This document shows, piece after piece, positions 20,833-31,569 of a stretch of DNA of 64,000 bases (the stretch's first letter is position 1; each line of letters begins with the position of its first letter). The notes under the pieces are model-generated. The model worked only from the letters and a program-made list of their open reading frames with translations. It was not told the origin of the DNA and searched no databases. Location: contig CM067315.1 of the NCBI GenBank assembly GCA_034231615.1, forward strand, positions 33,065,735 to 33,129,734, read 5' to 3'. The stretch comes from Meghimatium bilineatum. Taxonomy: Eukaryota > Mollusca > Gastropoda > Stylommatophora > Philomycidae. Made by a program: the position numbers and the translations under genes.

Positions 20833-20992
20833 CGAAGACGGATCTGTCGGGCCATTGGGGAAAATAAAATGGCGACACAACGCATTTCCATTCTCTAGAT
20901 TACATCCTGCTGGAAATCTAGTAGGACAATGATCCTGCTAAAAGAGAGATCCAGCGGGAGTTTGAGAATGAACGCTGAAGAAAAAGAAGAAG
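20833..20992 (+). repeat. Family A element, sense orientation
   Basis: Complete-looking copy from gaagacggatctgtcgggcc to gagaatgaacgctgaagaaa with a purine-rich tail. Confidence 0.75.
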
Positions 20993-21179
20993 CAGATGTC
21001 AGTTAGTAATGGACTGACTATCTTATGAATGTCATTTACGCATAGATCTATCCACATTTTTATATTATTGATTTATTTATTATGAGAACTAGTTCTCTTG
21101 TACAGCTGTCTTTCTCTACTAGCGATATGGTTACTGGTGTCCGCCGTTCTGTGGAAGTGGTAAAAACACTGAATGGTTT

Positions 21180-21255
21180 CTTATGACATACATGGAAGGT
21201 AAACAATGTTGCTATTCTTTGCTACCCTTTCATACTCCGACAACACAAGGGCATA
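21180..21255 (-). repeat. Family B 5' end fragment
   Basis: ttatgacatacatggaaggt, then aaacaatgttgctattcttt to ccgacaacacaagggc. It is a truncated end of B. Confidence 0.55.
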
Positions 21256-21269
21256 ATGGATGATCTGAA

Positions 21270-21368
21270 TCCTCACGATTTTGGGCGAGTTGACCTGCCA
21301 GTCTGGGTCAAAGGGCATGAGCCCATGGACCGCTGGATCAGCAACCAACCAACCAATCAACCTGCCAG
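21270..21368 (+). mobile_element. LINE 3' tail fragment with (CCAA)n
   Basis: gtctgggtcaaagggcatga, then gcccatggaccgctggatca, then gcaaccaaccaaccaatcaa. This is the plus-sense form of the tail seen at 43150-43205. Confidence 0.7.
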
Positions 21369-21439
21369 TCAAGGGCATGTTTAAAATATCTTCTTCTGCG
21401 ATTATCACTCAGTCAAGTTGGGAACTCAGATTCTATGAT

Positions 21440-22100
21440 TTAGGTTGTCTGTTTAAGAGTTTCCATGTTACCATACAGTTTCTCTTCGATGTTGATTTTG
21501 GTGGACCATGTTTTAACTGAGATGTCTTTTATTTATCATTGTCTTATGTGGCAGTTATCCCTGTTACTAGCAACCATACCTTCCATTACTAGTTTTCCCA
21601 TGCTGTTAGTCTCTTTATATGACCCAAAAAATTTCAGCTTTCTTGTTATAATGTTTAGGAGCCAGTCCTGTTTAATGTTCTTGAACTCTTTAATGTTTTT
21701 TTCACTGCCTATGGTATTCTCATAATCCTTCTGTAGCATCTCATATTCTATTCTATTGTCTTTTCTCTGCTTTTGATGTAAGGTATTGGCAGATTTGAAT
21801 GGCAATGGTTTTCAGGCCACGACACGTTTAGCCGTTTGATAAGCAGTAATATTATGATGTCTCAGAATGCCTGTAACTTTTTCAATTCACCTTCTTCTTG
21901 GTCTTCCTCTGTATCTTGCTACTTCTGTTTTCATGTTGTATGCTCTTGCCAATAAGGATTCATTCTCATTTTCAATAAGGTACAGCATCTCATATTGGAG
22001 GTGGTAAATCTCTTTACAACTGATTTACTAAGTATCCATGTTTCACAGCCGTAAATTACTACAGGAAATATGTTCAGTAACACATTGGTATTGTATTGAA
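21440..22100 (-). mobile_element. LINE relic, RT C-terminal region
   Basis: The minus-strand frames contain NIFPVVIYGCETWILSKSVV (near 22070) and further decayed matches. The YGCETW motif marks the end of the reverse transcriptase in RTE/CR1-like ORF2. Frames are heavily broken. Confidence 0.7.
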
Positions 22101-22104
22101 ATAT

Positions 22105-22380
22105 CGCCTGTGTGTTCCCGGGGCCCGAATGGGAGCAAAGAATAGCAACACTGTTACCTTCCACGCATGTTGTAAAAGGCGACTAAGGAGGTTATAGGAT
22201 GGAGTTGGCTGTCCCATCCCATATAGGGTCAGTGACCCAAAGCCATGCTGAAGTCGGATGTGTCAGGCCGAAAGGCGCAGATATCGCAGCAATGCTGTAA
22301 ACCATGACACAACGCATTCCTTTCTCTGGACTACATCCTGCTAATCTGCAGGAGTTTGAGAATGAACGCAGAAGAAGAAG
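22105..22380 (+). repeat. Family B element, near-consensus sense copy
   Basis: tgtgttcccggggcccgaat at the 5' end; gagtttgagaatgaacgcag, then aagaagaagt at the 3' end. It is the clearest reference copy for the family in this window. I do not see convincing Pol III A and B boxes. Confidence 0.8.
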
Positions 22381-22569
22381 TATTGAAATATTTCTTTTTG
22401 GAATTTTTTTTCCCGTGGCCCATGTCAAATCGTCAGCTCTTCTTTTGCTTTCAACTGATAAACTGAGGTAAGGAAAGAATGTTTGGGTAAGGAAAGAATA
22501 TTTGAAAGGAAAATTAATATGGTTTAAATTCAAAATAAATATGTTGAAATCTGATCTTTTCCACATGCG

Positions 22570-22865
22570 TACAAGTTTTCTTCTGCGTTTGTTCTCAAAC
22601 TCCTGCACATTGGCAGGAGCTTCCTTAGTCTGAAGAATGGGATGTGTTGTGTCATGGCTTACTGCTTTGCTGTGATATCTGTGCCTTTGTACAGTTATCA
22701 ATAACACATCCGACTTAGTATGGCTTCTGGGTCACATTGACCCTATATGGGATGGTACAGACTACTCCACCCCTTAAACTCCTTGGTTGTTTCTTATGAC
22801 TTGCATGGAAGGTAACAGTGTTGCTATTATTTGCTCTCATTTTGGCCTGCGCAACACATGACCAT
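22570..22865 (-). repeat. Family B element
   Basis: ttcttctgcgtttgttctca to ggcctgcgcaacacatgacc. It is inverted relative to the copy 200 bp upstream. Confidence 0.7.
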
Positions 22866-23239
22866 TTGACTGATTTGAGTGTATGTATTGAAGCCATATA
22901 TTCATATTGTGTTGTCAATAGTTGGGTAACATAAATGCCTCGAAATAGTTGCAGGTTTTTATGTGGTTGAATCACAGCTGAAGTCTGATGTGTCAGGCCA
23001 TTAACTCAGAAGAAATATAGATATAATGCACCTAAATTCTCTAGACTATAATAATAAGACACATAACCTATCAGGGTCATAGAGGTTCCATACTAGAAAC
23101 AGCACAAAATGCCCTCCAAACACCTGGGACCTCTGTTCTCAGGCATTTACTGGAGTGTAGAAATTTATGTCCAAACCATTCTTTGATGTTATCAATCCGG
23201 GGGGGGGGGGGTACACATAGTTATGCATTGTTCTTGTGC
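22866..23239. other. No recognised gene; poly-G tract
   Basis: Holds a run of about 12 G at 23199-23212. Nothing else is recognised. Confidence 0.45.
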
Positions 23240-24580
23240 GATCTAGGGATAGCAGATAACCAAAATTTTAAAAGCACCTACTCGTGGTGCATCCTGGAAA
23301 CAAACTGGTTTGAAGATTGTGAGAAGCAGTATTATTAGCGCTTTATGGATCACGTCCTGGCAGTTTAGATTGAGACGGAAGGAGATTTGTTGCTGGCACA
23401 TGACAAACAAGGTCTCAGATTGACACCTCTTGGTCCCCACAGATAAAAAGCTGTCAGTATAATACGGCAGTATAATACAGTATCTGGCATGAACTACCAG
23501 GCTATCACAAGCTCAGGAACATTGAGATTTGTGAGCAAATCTTCGAAGAAGTATGGCTAAACATTTTGAGGGCAGCACAGCGCTGTAGAGGACATCATGT
23601 GCAAATAGAATAGAGAAAACTCTTTATGGAAATTACAGCAATTTTCAGCTCGAGAACAAGTGTCTAGTTGCCTCCAAGAAGAATGCCTCATAGAAAAGCA
23701 GAAGGAGCAAATGGTAGGTAGGTAATGAGTTTGCCCCTCATTTGGAGAGGCGTGCCCTTTCAGCCAGCGGACACAGTCCCATAAAATATTAGAGGTAAGA
23801 GAGACCCCAAGGATTATCTTATACTCAAAGATAAGCAGCAAATGTCTCCTGTTGCCCCAAATATATATAGAGAGGCTCAGACCTGGACACGGTGTTCATT
23901 ATGTCGGTGAATGAAACTTCGGCTAAGAAGGCAAACGAATCTGAACTCTACAGTGGTGTCTTTCCTATACTGAAACTGTGAACTCAGACGAGGAAAGGTT
24001 CAGTAGCCGAGGGAACAGTGATAATGCATCTAATTATGCGAGACAAGTTCACGTGCGGCGGAACACCTCGTGTGAGATCCCAGTCTAAATCCCTGATTAC
24101 CGCCTCCTGTGAGACTGACACCCAGGGACATGTTTTGACCTGTAAAGCCCAAGGGCACGATAGGTGATAAAGCATTATTGCGCAGAGTTGATACACACGC
24201 GTCACCTAGTGACAGATAGGAAGGCTGTCACGGGTTAGGGAAACTCACCTGAATTAAAAGCATGTTGAAAACAGATGTTCTGGGCAGGAAGGCATAAAAT
24301 AACGCAGCTCTACCGTCTTCTTCTTCAGCGTTCATTTTCAAACTCCCGCTGGATCTCCCTTATAGCAAGACCGTGGTCCTACTAGATTTCCAGCAGGATT
24401 TAGTCCAGAGAATGGAAATGCATTGTGTCGTCGTTTTATTTACGCCAATGACCCGACACATCCGTCTTCCGTGGAGCTCTGCTATGAAGCCAGCAGCAAA
24501 AATAATTCACGCTCCCGGGCGAAAATCACACAAAATTTCGTGTTTGTTATCAAAAAGAGAACACAGAAGAATAAGATCAA
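23240..24580 (+). mobile_element. Element E-C, interrupted by a family A insertion
   Basis: E blocks: gatagcagataaccaaaatt, then ctcgtggtgcatcctggaaa. C blocks: tcagctcgagaacaagtgtc, tcatctcc-like, tcagtagccgagggaacagt, cctgattaccgcctcctgtg, then the 3' end gctcccgggcgaaaatcaca..gttatcaaaaagagaacacagaag at 24500-24575. The C sequence is split at 24306 by element A and resumes at 24475. Confidence 0.72.
24312..24474 (-). mobile_element. Family A element with exact boundaries
   Basis: A 163-bp A copy is flanked by agctct at 24306-24311 and 24475-24480. Removing it and one agctct restores the uninterrupted C sequence seen at 27550-27600. This gives the element's length and shows that A moved after E-C. 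Confidence 0.75.
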
Positions 24581-24745
24581 TCCAAGATTTTTTCTAACTA
24601 CCTATTCTCCTTCTACCCTTGAGTGTTCCTTGAAAAATATATTAGACAGTGCATTGTGTCTCGTTAAATGTACAAAACGAACAAGTTTCACCACTTCCAA
24701 AACTGGTTCTTGATAACCTGCAAGTTTCCCTTGACTCCACCCTGT

Positions 24746-25201
24746 TAGAAAATCTAATTAGAAATTCCCGTCAGTTGTAAGAATTATTTTAATTTATCCT
24801 CATGCTTCCTACTTGAATTTACTTGTATAAGATATTATTTGAAGCAGCATTATTCTGTCTCTATATTATTTATGTTTATAAGAAGACCTATTGGTCCTTG
24901 TGTACGAATATGCATGTTCTGTGTTTGTGTTCATGAGGATACTTTAACACTTGTACGGGATGTTCGTTGATGCTGTAATAGTCCTTGTTTCGACTGGTCT
25001 GTTCTGAGTGACTAGAGTACACAGGCTGAAAGTCTTGACGAGACCACATCTTTTTTTTTGAGGATGTGGTTGGTCAAGTACGGAAAACCTGTTTACTTGT
25101 GGTGCTGCTAGAACAGACCTGGTTAAATTCCCGTCAGCTGTAAGAATTATTTTCATTTATCCTCATGCTTCCTACTTGAATTTACTTATAGAAAATCTAA
25201 T
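24746..25201 (+). mobile_element. Element K copy 1, terminal direct repeats, 13-bp target duplication
   Basis: Flanked by tagaaaatctaat at 24746-24758 and 25189-25201. Inside, a block of about 60 bp starting attcccgtcag(t/c)tgtaag and ending ctacttgaatttactt occurs at both ends (24764-24824 and 25128-25187), 364 bp apart. It carries a perfect-arm hairpin (accacatc..gatgtggt, near 25053-25075). No coding frame. A second copy is at 30113-30510. Confidence 0.82.
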
Positions 25202-25334
25202 AATCCATTTTCCTGAGAGATACAATCTGAGTTTGAGAACGAAAGCATGCTTCAACATACAGACATAGACTCCTTCTGAGTATGAGTCTTCTTAAAACAA
25301 TGCATGCCTATGAGAGTTGGAGTCTTCTGGCACG

Positions 25335-25495
25335 CCAAAAATGGATGTATCTGGCCTTTGGCGCACATAAAATCGGCGACACTATGCATTTCTATTCTTT
25401 GAACAAACTACATCCTGCAGGAAATCTAGTATGACCATTGTCCATCTACAATAGAGATTCGGCGGGAGTTTGAGAATGAAAGCTGAAGAAGAAGT
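25335..25495 (+). repeat. Family A element, sense orientation
   Basis: aaaaatggatgtatctggcc to gagaatgaaagctgaagaag. It is followed by a polypyrimidine tract (ctctctcc and C10) at 25540-25590. Confidence 0.68.
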
Positions 25496-25834
25496 CTTCT
25501 GGGTTTGAAAGAAAGCTCTGGAGTTGGGCGTTCAACCCCTTTCTCGCTCTCTCTCCTCTCTCTCTCACTCTCTTCTCCTCCCCCCCCCCCTCCCCAGCAA
25601 ATATGAAATTGACTTTTAGAACTAATAAATGAACCAAAAGGTCGGTAAAAAAAACCTCTCAGCGATTTTCACAAAAAGTCTTTAAAGTTTCTCTTGACAC
25701 AACGACATTTACACGGGAAAACGGAAGAATTATCTTATTTTTAGGTAAAACCCCTCCTTGAGGTAATCATAACTACGGTGTTGGTTTCTGTAATTCCATG
25801 AAATTTTCTTAACAACCATCATTTCAGAGATTTC

Positions 25835-26105
25835 TTCTTCGTTCATTCTCAAACTCCTGCAGATTAGCAGGATGTAGTCCAGAGAGCGGAATGTGTTGTG
25901 TCATGGTTTACAGCTTTGCTGCGATATCTCCGCCTTTCAGCCTGACACATTCGACTTCAGTGTGGTTTTTTGGGTCACTAACCCTATATGGTATGGGGAA
26001 GTCAACTCCATCCCATAACCTCCTTAGTCGCCTCTTACGACGTGCTTGGAAGGTAAACAGTGTTGGTATGTTTGCTCCTATCTCAGGTTCGGCAACACAC
26101 GGGCG
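25835..26105 (-). repeat. Family B element
   Basis: ttcttcttcgttcattctca to gttcggcaacacacgggcga; near full length. Confidence 0.75.
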
Positions 26106-26164
26106 ACATACATTTCTTTATTCACTTCCTTTTCTCAGAAAGCCATCAGCTAGACATACTAGTG

Positions 26165-27660
26165 GGGTGCAAAGAGTACCGCATTACTCACCGCGGACCC
26201 AGGGTTAACAAATAACCAAAATCCTAAAAGGACCTCCTCGTGGTGTACCCTGGAAACAGAATTATGCGGCTCATGCTGCTTCTTGCTATATACTTTTGGG
26301 ATCGTGTCCGGGAATGTGGAGATTGCAGATGGAATGAGAATAGACTGCAAAAGACAATACCTCGAGACCTCTAGTTCAACACATACAAAGTCACGGTCGA
26401 CACTCAATGACGCAGCTCAGTCCTGCTCGGCAGTAACTTTCCACAGGACCCTATTCTAAAGCTAAACAGGTCAATACAAACCACAATTGTTAGACTTCGC
26501 ACAGGACACTGCAGACTACAAGCACATCTCCACAAAATTAAGGCTGTCCAAACTGACCAATGTCCATGTCAAAAGGGTCCCCAGACTCTAGAACATATTC
26601 TGCAGACGAGCCCACTATTTGATGACGTGAGAATCAAAATATGGCCCCAAGAGACACATCTGAAGGTGAAGCTGTGGGGTAACCGTGAGGACCTCCTGCT
26701 GACGACTGAATTCGTGCAGGCGGCCCTACTTCCTGTATAGACTTATGAGCATAGGAAACTGATCACAGAAGAAGAAGTCCTGCTCGAGCATTTGAGGGAC
26801 GACCAATGTAATTGTCTCGAAATAGGCAGATATCGCGACCAGCATATAACAATAATAGAGTCCAAAAGATAACGTTTTGAGTACAATGAGAGGGCAACGC
26901 TACGAGCAAAGGGAAAACGTTAAAAGGAAATCGGAACTAAAATGCCGTTCAGCTCGAGAACGTACTTCGAGTCCCCGACGTTCCTAACAGACCAGGCCTA
27001 GCTCTACCATCGATGCTTTCCTATATCGGAATCATGATCGCGGAGTGAGTTTTGTTCAGCTCGAGAACAAGCTTCTAGACTTTGGTGCTCCTCAAAAATG
27101 TGTAGACTTGGACAAGGGGAGGGGTTCACGATGTCGGTGAATGACACCTCGGCTAAGAAGGCGAACGAACCCGGGCCCAACTCTACCGTCGACGCTTTCC
27201 TCTACCGGAATCATGCTCGCAGAGAGAAAAGGTTCAGTAGCCTATGGGCACAGACACACTATATCTAATTTCGCAGCGGAACACCCCGTGCGAGATAGGC
27301 GTAGTCCAATCAAGTCTAAATTCCTGACTACCGTCTCCAAGTAGACTGCCTCACAGGGATACGCTTTGACCTGAAAAGTCCAAGGACACAGTGGGTGCTA
27401 AACGGTGTAGAGTAGATACACATTCACCATCTGGCGACAGATAGGAAAGGCTGTCACAGACTAAGGAAGCCCACTACCTGAATTAAAGGCATGACGAAAA
27501 CGGATGTGCTGGGACTCAAATATGTTGGGCCAACCAAGCTGTAAATAACACAGTTCTGCTGTGGAACTAGCAGCATAAATGTACCTCGCGCTCCCCAGCG
27601 GAAATCACACGAACTGTCGTGGTGGTTATTAGAGAGCGAACGCAGAAGAAGAGGAAGACT
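26165..27660 (+). mobile_element. Element E-C, longest copy
   Basis: E module 26165-26400 (ggggtgcaaagagtaccgca, taaccaaaatcctaaaagga, cctcgtggtgtaccctggaa), a LINE ORF end at 26420-26777, then C module 26880-27660 ending gttattagagagcgaacgca, then gaagaagaggaag. C contains ccctaccgtcgacgc-type blocks recurring about every 100-150 bp. Whether the LINE part belongs to the element or is a nested insertion is unresolved. Confidence 0.7.
26420..26777 (+). mobile_element. LINE ORF2 C-terminal fragment, frame still open
   Basis: One frame is open for about 107 codons to TAG at 26738-26740: LNRSIQTTIVRLRTGHCRLQ, then AHLHKIKAVQTDQCPCQKGP, then QTLEHILQTSPLFDD and WGNREDLLLT. RLRTGHCRL..HLxxI..CxCxxxxQTxEHxL is the C-terminal zinc-binding region of LINEs lacking RNase H. 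It is followed by a 25-bp 3' UTR and a cacagaagaagaag tail, the same tail as families A and B. Confidence 0.82.
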
Positions 27661-28014
27661 TACTAGTCAAGAAAGTAAGCCGATAAATCATTCCTTTAAT
27701 AAAAAAAAAGGAAAACTTATGACCACATCTTAGGGTTAGGTTAGCTTTCTTCATCCATAGACGTGAGTCCCGTTTGGTTATATTAGAGTCTGTGAGCACT
27801 CATGTCCAAAACATTAATGGAGATCACAGTTCATGTAACTATGCCCTGTTTCGTGGTGACTATTAATTATATTACAGCCATGCAAGATAACCCTTACGAA
27901 TAAAAACAGACGAAACTTGGAAGCAGGGTGATGTTTTGTTAATCACTGGATACACACGATAACACACGAATATTGACGTTTTGATCAAAAGGCATTTTTC
28001 AAGAACACATTCTT
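27661..28014. other. No recognised feature (intergenic)
   Basis: No repeat partner or coding signal seen. Confidence 0.45.
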
Positions 28015-28132
28015 CATTCTTCTTCTACATTCGTTCTCAAACTCCTGAATATTAACAGGGTGCAGTCCGGAGAACGAAATACGTTATGTCATGGTTTACA
28101 GTTTTACTGCGATATCTTCGCCTTTCGGCATG
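28015..28132 (-). repeat. Family B element, truncated
   Basis: ttcttcttctacattcgttc to tatcttcgcctttcggca, then unrelated sequence. Confidence 0.65.
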
Positions 28133-28379
28133 TGAAACAAAACAAACTGAAAAATGACAGAACACAGCCACGTAGGCCTATATGCCCTATATAGCAAAAA
28201 ATGGCAGAACCTAACAGGATATCTACGCGTAGGAATAAAAATAATGAAAATTAGAGATTTTCCGTTTTCATAAAACATATTGAATCGTGTTGCAAGGCGA
28301 ATTGGTGGTTTAAATCTTATTATCTATCATCTGTTCTTACACAATTATTAATTGCCAATTAGTTCACAACGTAGGCAAA

Positions 28380-28545
28380 TCTTCTTCAGCGTTCATTCTA
28401 AAACTTCCACTGGATCTCTCTTGTAACAGGACAATGGTCCTACTAGATTTCCAGCAGGATGTAGTCCAGAAAATGGAAATGCGTTGTGTCACCGGTTTAT
28501 TTGCGCCAATGGCCCGACACATCCGCCTTCGGCGGGTAGGCGAAT
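28380..28545 (-). repeat. Family A element
   Basis: cttcttcagcgttcattcta to ccgacacatccgccttcggc, then gggtagg; full length. Confidence 0.75.
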
Positions 28546-28919
28546 TATTTTGTGACATGCTAACCTGAAATTCAACCACTCTTATTTATGTTAGATCATA
28601 TGCCCTCGCATATGTGCACGCAACTCTAGTACAACTAATATGTGGTTGTTTTCATGATTGAAAATGCGTGCCTCGCCATGAAAAATAAAGGATTTTCGAA
28701 TTATATCAAAATTAGATATATGTATACCATGTCCAGCTGATATATGGGGGTGGGTACTGGCTTCCTGTGCTAATGCTGATTTTGACAATTACGTCCCTTG
28801 TTATCAGTGATCCCACAGCTGGTTTTGTTCTTATTAGCTCGGGGTTTTTTTTCGCCATCGTTTGAAAAACTGGGATTTATTTGGGTCAAAGTATTAAAGT
28901 ATGTCAAAGCTTATATGTA

Positions 28920-29110
28920 AACTGTGAGAGTAATTCAAACGAATAAAGGAACATCAGAATCATTTAAAGTCACATCTGGAGTTAGGCAAGGGTACGTTTT
29001 ATCACCACTTTTGTTTATCACTTATATCGATATCATTACGAAAAAAAAGCCAAGCTGCAAAATGAAAATACCAATGGGCTACTCTTTGCCAACGACAGGC
29101 TATAATATCA
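28920..29110 (+). mobile_element. Reverse transcriptase fragment (LINE)
   Basis: VIQTNKGTSESFKVTSGVRQ, then GYVLSPLLFITYIDIITKK. GVRQGxxLSPLLF is reverse transcriptase block 4. The YADD block that should follow is decayed (ANDRL near 29085). The piece is about 60 codons long. Confidence 0.82.
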
Positions 29111-29221
29111 TATGAAGAAACTGAACTTCAACGTCATCTAACATCCACGGACATTGAGTGCAAGAACAACAGCATGAAGAAAAGATAAGTATCGACAAAA
29201 CAGAAATCATGACAATATGAA

Positions 29222-29795
29222 GAATATCTGCGCCTTTCGACCCGACACATTCGCCTTCAGCATGTTTTGGGTCACTGACCGTACATTGAATGGGACAGCC
29301 AGCTCCATTCCATAATCTCCTTAGTCGCCTCTTACGACATGCATTCAAGGTAAACAGTATTGATATTCTTTGCTCCCCTCTCGGGCCTCATCAACACAAG
29401 GGCGGGATGGATATGTGATAGATGGATGGATGGATGGATGGATGGGCATGTAGGTAGATAAGTAGGTATGTAGGTAGGTAGTAAAGTAGGTAGAAATATG
29501 AATATGTAACTCGTTCTTGTGTTGTCGGGACCCGAAAGTGGAGCAAATAATAGTTCCACTAATATCAATCAAGCATGTTGTAAGAGATGGCTAAGAAGGT
29601 TTTGGGGTGGATTTGGCTGTCCCATCCTATATATGTCAATGTTACACAGAAGCCATGCTGAAGTCGGATGTTTCATGTGGAAACTCGCAGATATAACAGT
29701 TAAGCTGTAAACTATGACACAGTGGATTCCATTCTATGGATTACATCCTGCCAATCTGCAGGAGTTTGAGAAAGAACGCAGAAGAACAAAAAATA
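29222..29795. repeat. Inverted pair of family B elements around a GGAT/GTAG microsatellite
   Basis: A truncated minus-sense B (29222-29404) faces a full plus-sense B (29515-29795). Between them lies (ggat)7-like then (gtag)n-like sequence, 29415-29490. The arms could pair over about 180 bp. Confidence 0.72.
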
Positions 29796-29944
29796 TGTAA
29801 CTATAGCAGAATGACTATACACGCTCAGAGTAAAAAGTGTAGCCATGGTATGTGCAGTCGCGAGCTCTCTGTTAGGAATAGCTAAAAGACAGCGATCCGA
29901 TGGATTGGATAAAGTTGTATCCTTCCTAACATGTGTTATGTGTA

Positions 29945-30065
29945 CGATTCTTCTTCTTCTTCTGCTTTCGTTCTCCTCAAACTCTTGCAGATTAACAGGA
30001 TGTAATCCGGAAAACGGAATGCGTTGTGTCATGGTTTACCGCATTGCTGTGATATCTGCAGGCAT
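29945..30065 (-). repeat. Family B element, truncated
   Basis: ttcttcttcttctgctttcg to accgcattgctgtgatatct, then gcagg. Confidence 0.65.
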
Positions 30066-30100
30066 TTCTCATTCTATCTACAGCTTCCACGGACACGAGC

Positions 30101-30522
30101 CTAAAAGTGTTACCTACTTGCTTTCTACTTGAATTTACATGTATAAAATATTATTTGAAACATTATTGTTCTGTCTCTATGTTATTTATGTTTACAAGAA
30201 GGCCGTCGGGTACATGTGGTTCAAATATGAATGTTCCATGTTTGTGTTCCCGATAATACTTAAATACTTGTACGGGATGTTCGTTGATGTTGTAACAGTC
30301 CTTGTTTTGATTGGTCCGTATTCAGTGACGTGAGTGCATAGGTTGAATATTTTGACAAGATCACATCTTTTTTTTGGAGATGTGGTTGGTTAAGTACGGA
30401 AAACATGTTTACTTGTGTCGCAAAGCGATTTGGTGCTGCTAGAATAGACCTATTTTCATTATGTAAGAATAATTTTTATTTATCCTCATGCTTCCTACTT
30501 GAATTTACTTCTAAAAGTGTTA
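30101..30522 (+). mobile_element. Element K copy 2, 12-bp target duplication
   Basis: ctaaaagtgtta flanks both sides (30101-30112, 30511-30522). The 398-bp insert starts within the terminal repeat (ctttctacttgaatttac) and ends with cttcctacttgaatttactt. Internal blocks cttgtacgggatgttcgttg, gatgtggttggttaagtacg and ggtgctgctagaatagacct match copy 1 closely. It is shortened by about 35 bp at its 5' end. Confidence 0.82.
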
Positions 30523-30549
30523 GCCAGGAATACAACAAGAGCAGCTGTA

Positions 30550-30935
30550 TTTCTGTTTCCGGGGTCGTCCGTGTTGCCGGAGCCCGAGAGGGGAGGAAAG
30601 AAAAGCAACACTGTTTACCTTCCATGCATGTCGTAATAAGGTTATGGCATGGAGTTGGCTGTGCCATTCCCATATAGGGCCAGTGATCCAAAGCCATGCT
30701 GAAGTCAGATGTGTCAAGTGGAAAGGCGCTGATATCACAGCAATGCTGTAAATAATGATACAACTCATTCCATTTTCCGGATTACATCCTGCTAATCTGC
30801 AGGAGTTTGAAACGAACGCAGAAGAAGAAAACGTTTCCAGGGTGCACCACAAAGAAGTAATTTTAGTATTTTGATTATCTACCAACCATGGGACGGCACG
30901 AGAACAATGTGGCACCCTTTGTTCACCACTTAGTT
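30550..30935 (+). repeat. Family B element followed by an E fragment
   Basis: B from tccgtgttgccggagcccga to gaaacgaacgcagaagaaga. Then 30835-30935 has tttccagggtgcaccacaaa and gattatctaccaaccatggg, parts of module E. Confidence 0.65.
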
Positions 30936-31039
30936 AAAATTAAATTTAAAAAAAAAACAATCAAAAGTCTTGAAAGCCGTAAAGGGTTGACTACTTTGTA
31001 CTCAGGTTTCCGAATATGTACTCAATGTGAGACATTGAC

Positions 31040-31415
31040 ACTAACTAAAACAACAATGTCAGGTATGGGCCCTAATTAAAGAAAAATGTCAGACATGGAC
31101 ACCAATTAATGAACAATGTCAGACATGGACACCAATTAATGAACAATGTCAGACATGGACACCAATTAATGAACAATGTCAGACATGGACACCAATTAAT
31201 GAACAATGTCAGACATGGACACCAATTAATGAACAATGTCAGACATGGACAATAACTAAAAATACATTGTCAAACATAGGCACCAACTAAAAATGCAATG
31301 TCAGACATAAGAACCAATTAAAGAACAATGTCAGACATGGACACTAACTAAAATACAATGTCAAACATGGAAACCAATTAAAGAACAATGGCAAGCATGG
31401 AAATGAACTAAAGAA
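31040..31415 (+). repeat. 30-bp tandem array
   Basis: Unit aatgtcagacatggacacc, then aattaatgaac. Five nearly perfect units span 31085-31240, with decayed units on both sides to about 31410. Confidence 0.9.
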
Positions 31416-31569
31416 CACAGTAAATTGACAATTTACTTTGTGAATTCATAAATACAATCTCGAGAAGTTGTTAAAAGATGCCACTCCGCTGACAACAAAC
31501 AAATGTAGTATCTTTCTGTGACGTATTATTTACAGAACGTTGTCCTAACTGCCATTACCTAAGCCTCTC

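Noticed and set aside
22105-22380. tRNA-derived SINE head in family B
   Set aside because: I could not find convincing A-box and B-box spacing or a cloverleaf.
24759-25188. Element K as an LTR or hammerhead retrozyme
   Set aside because: Terminal repeats lack TG..CA ends and target duplications are 12-13 bp, not 4-6; no CTGATGA..GAAA core found on either strand.
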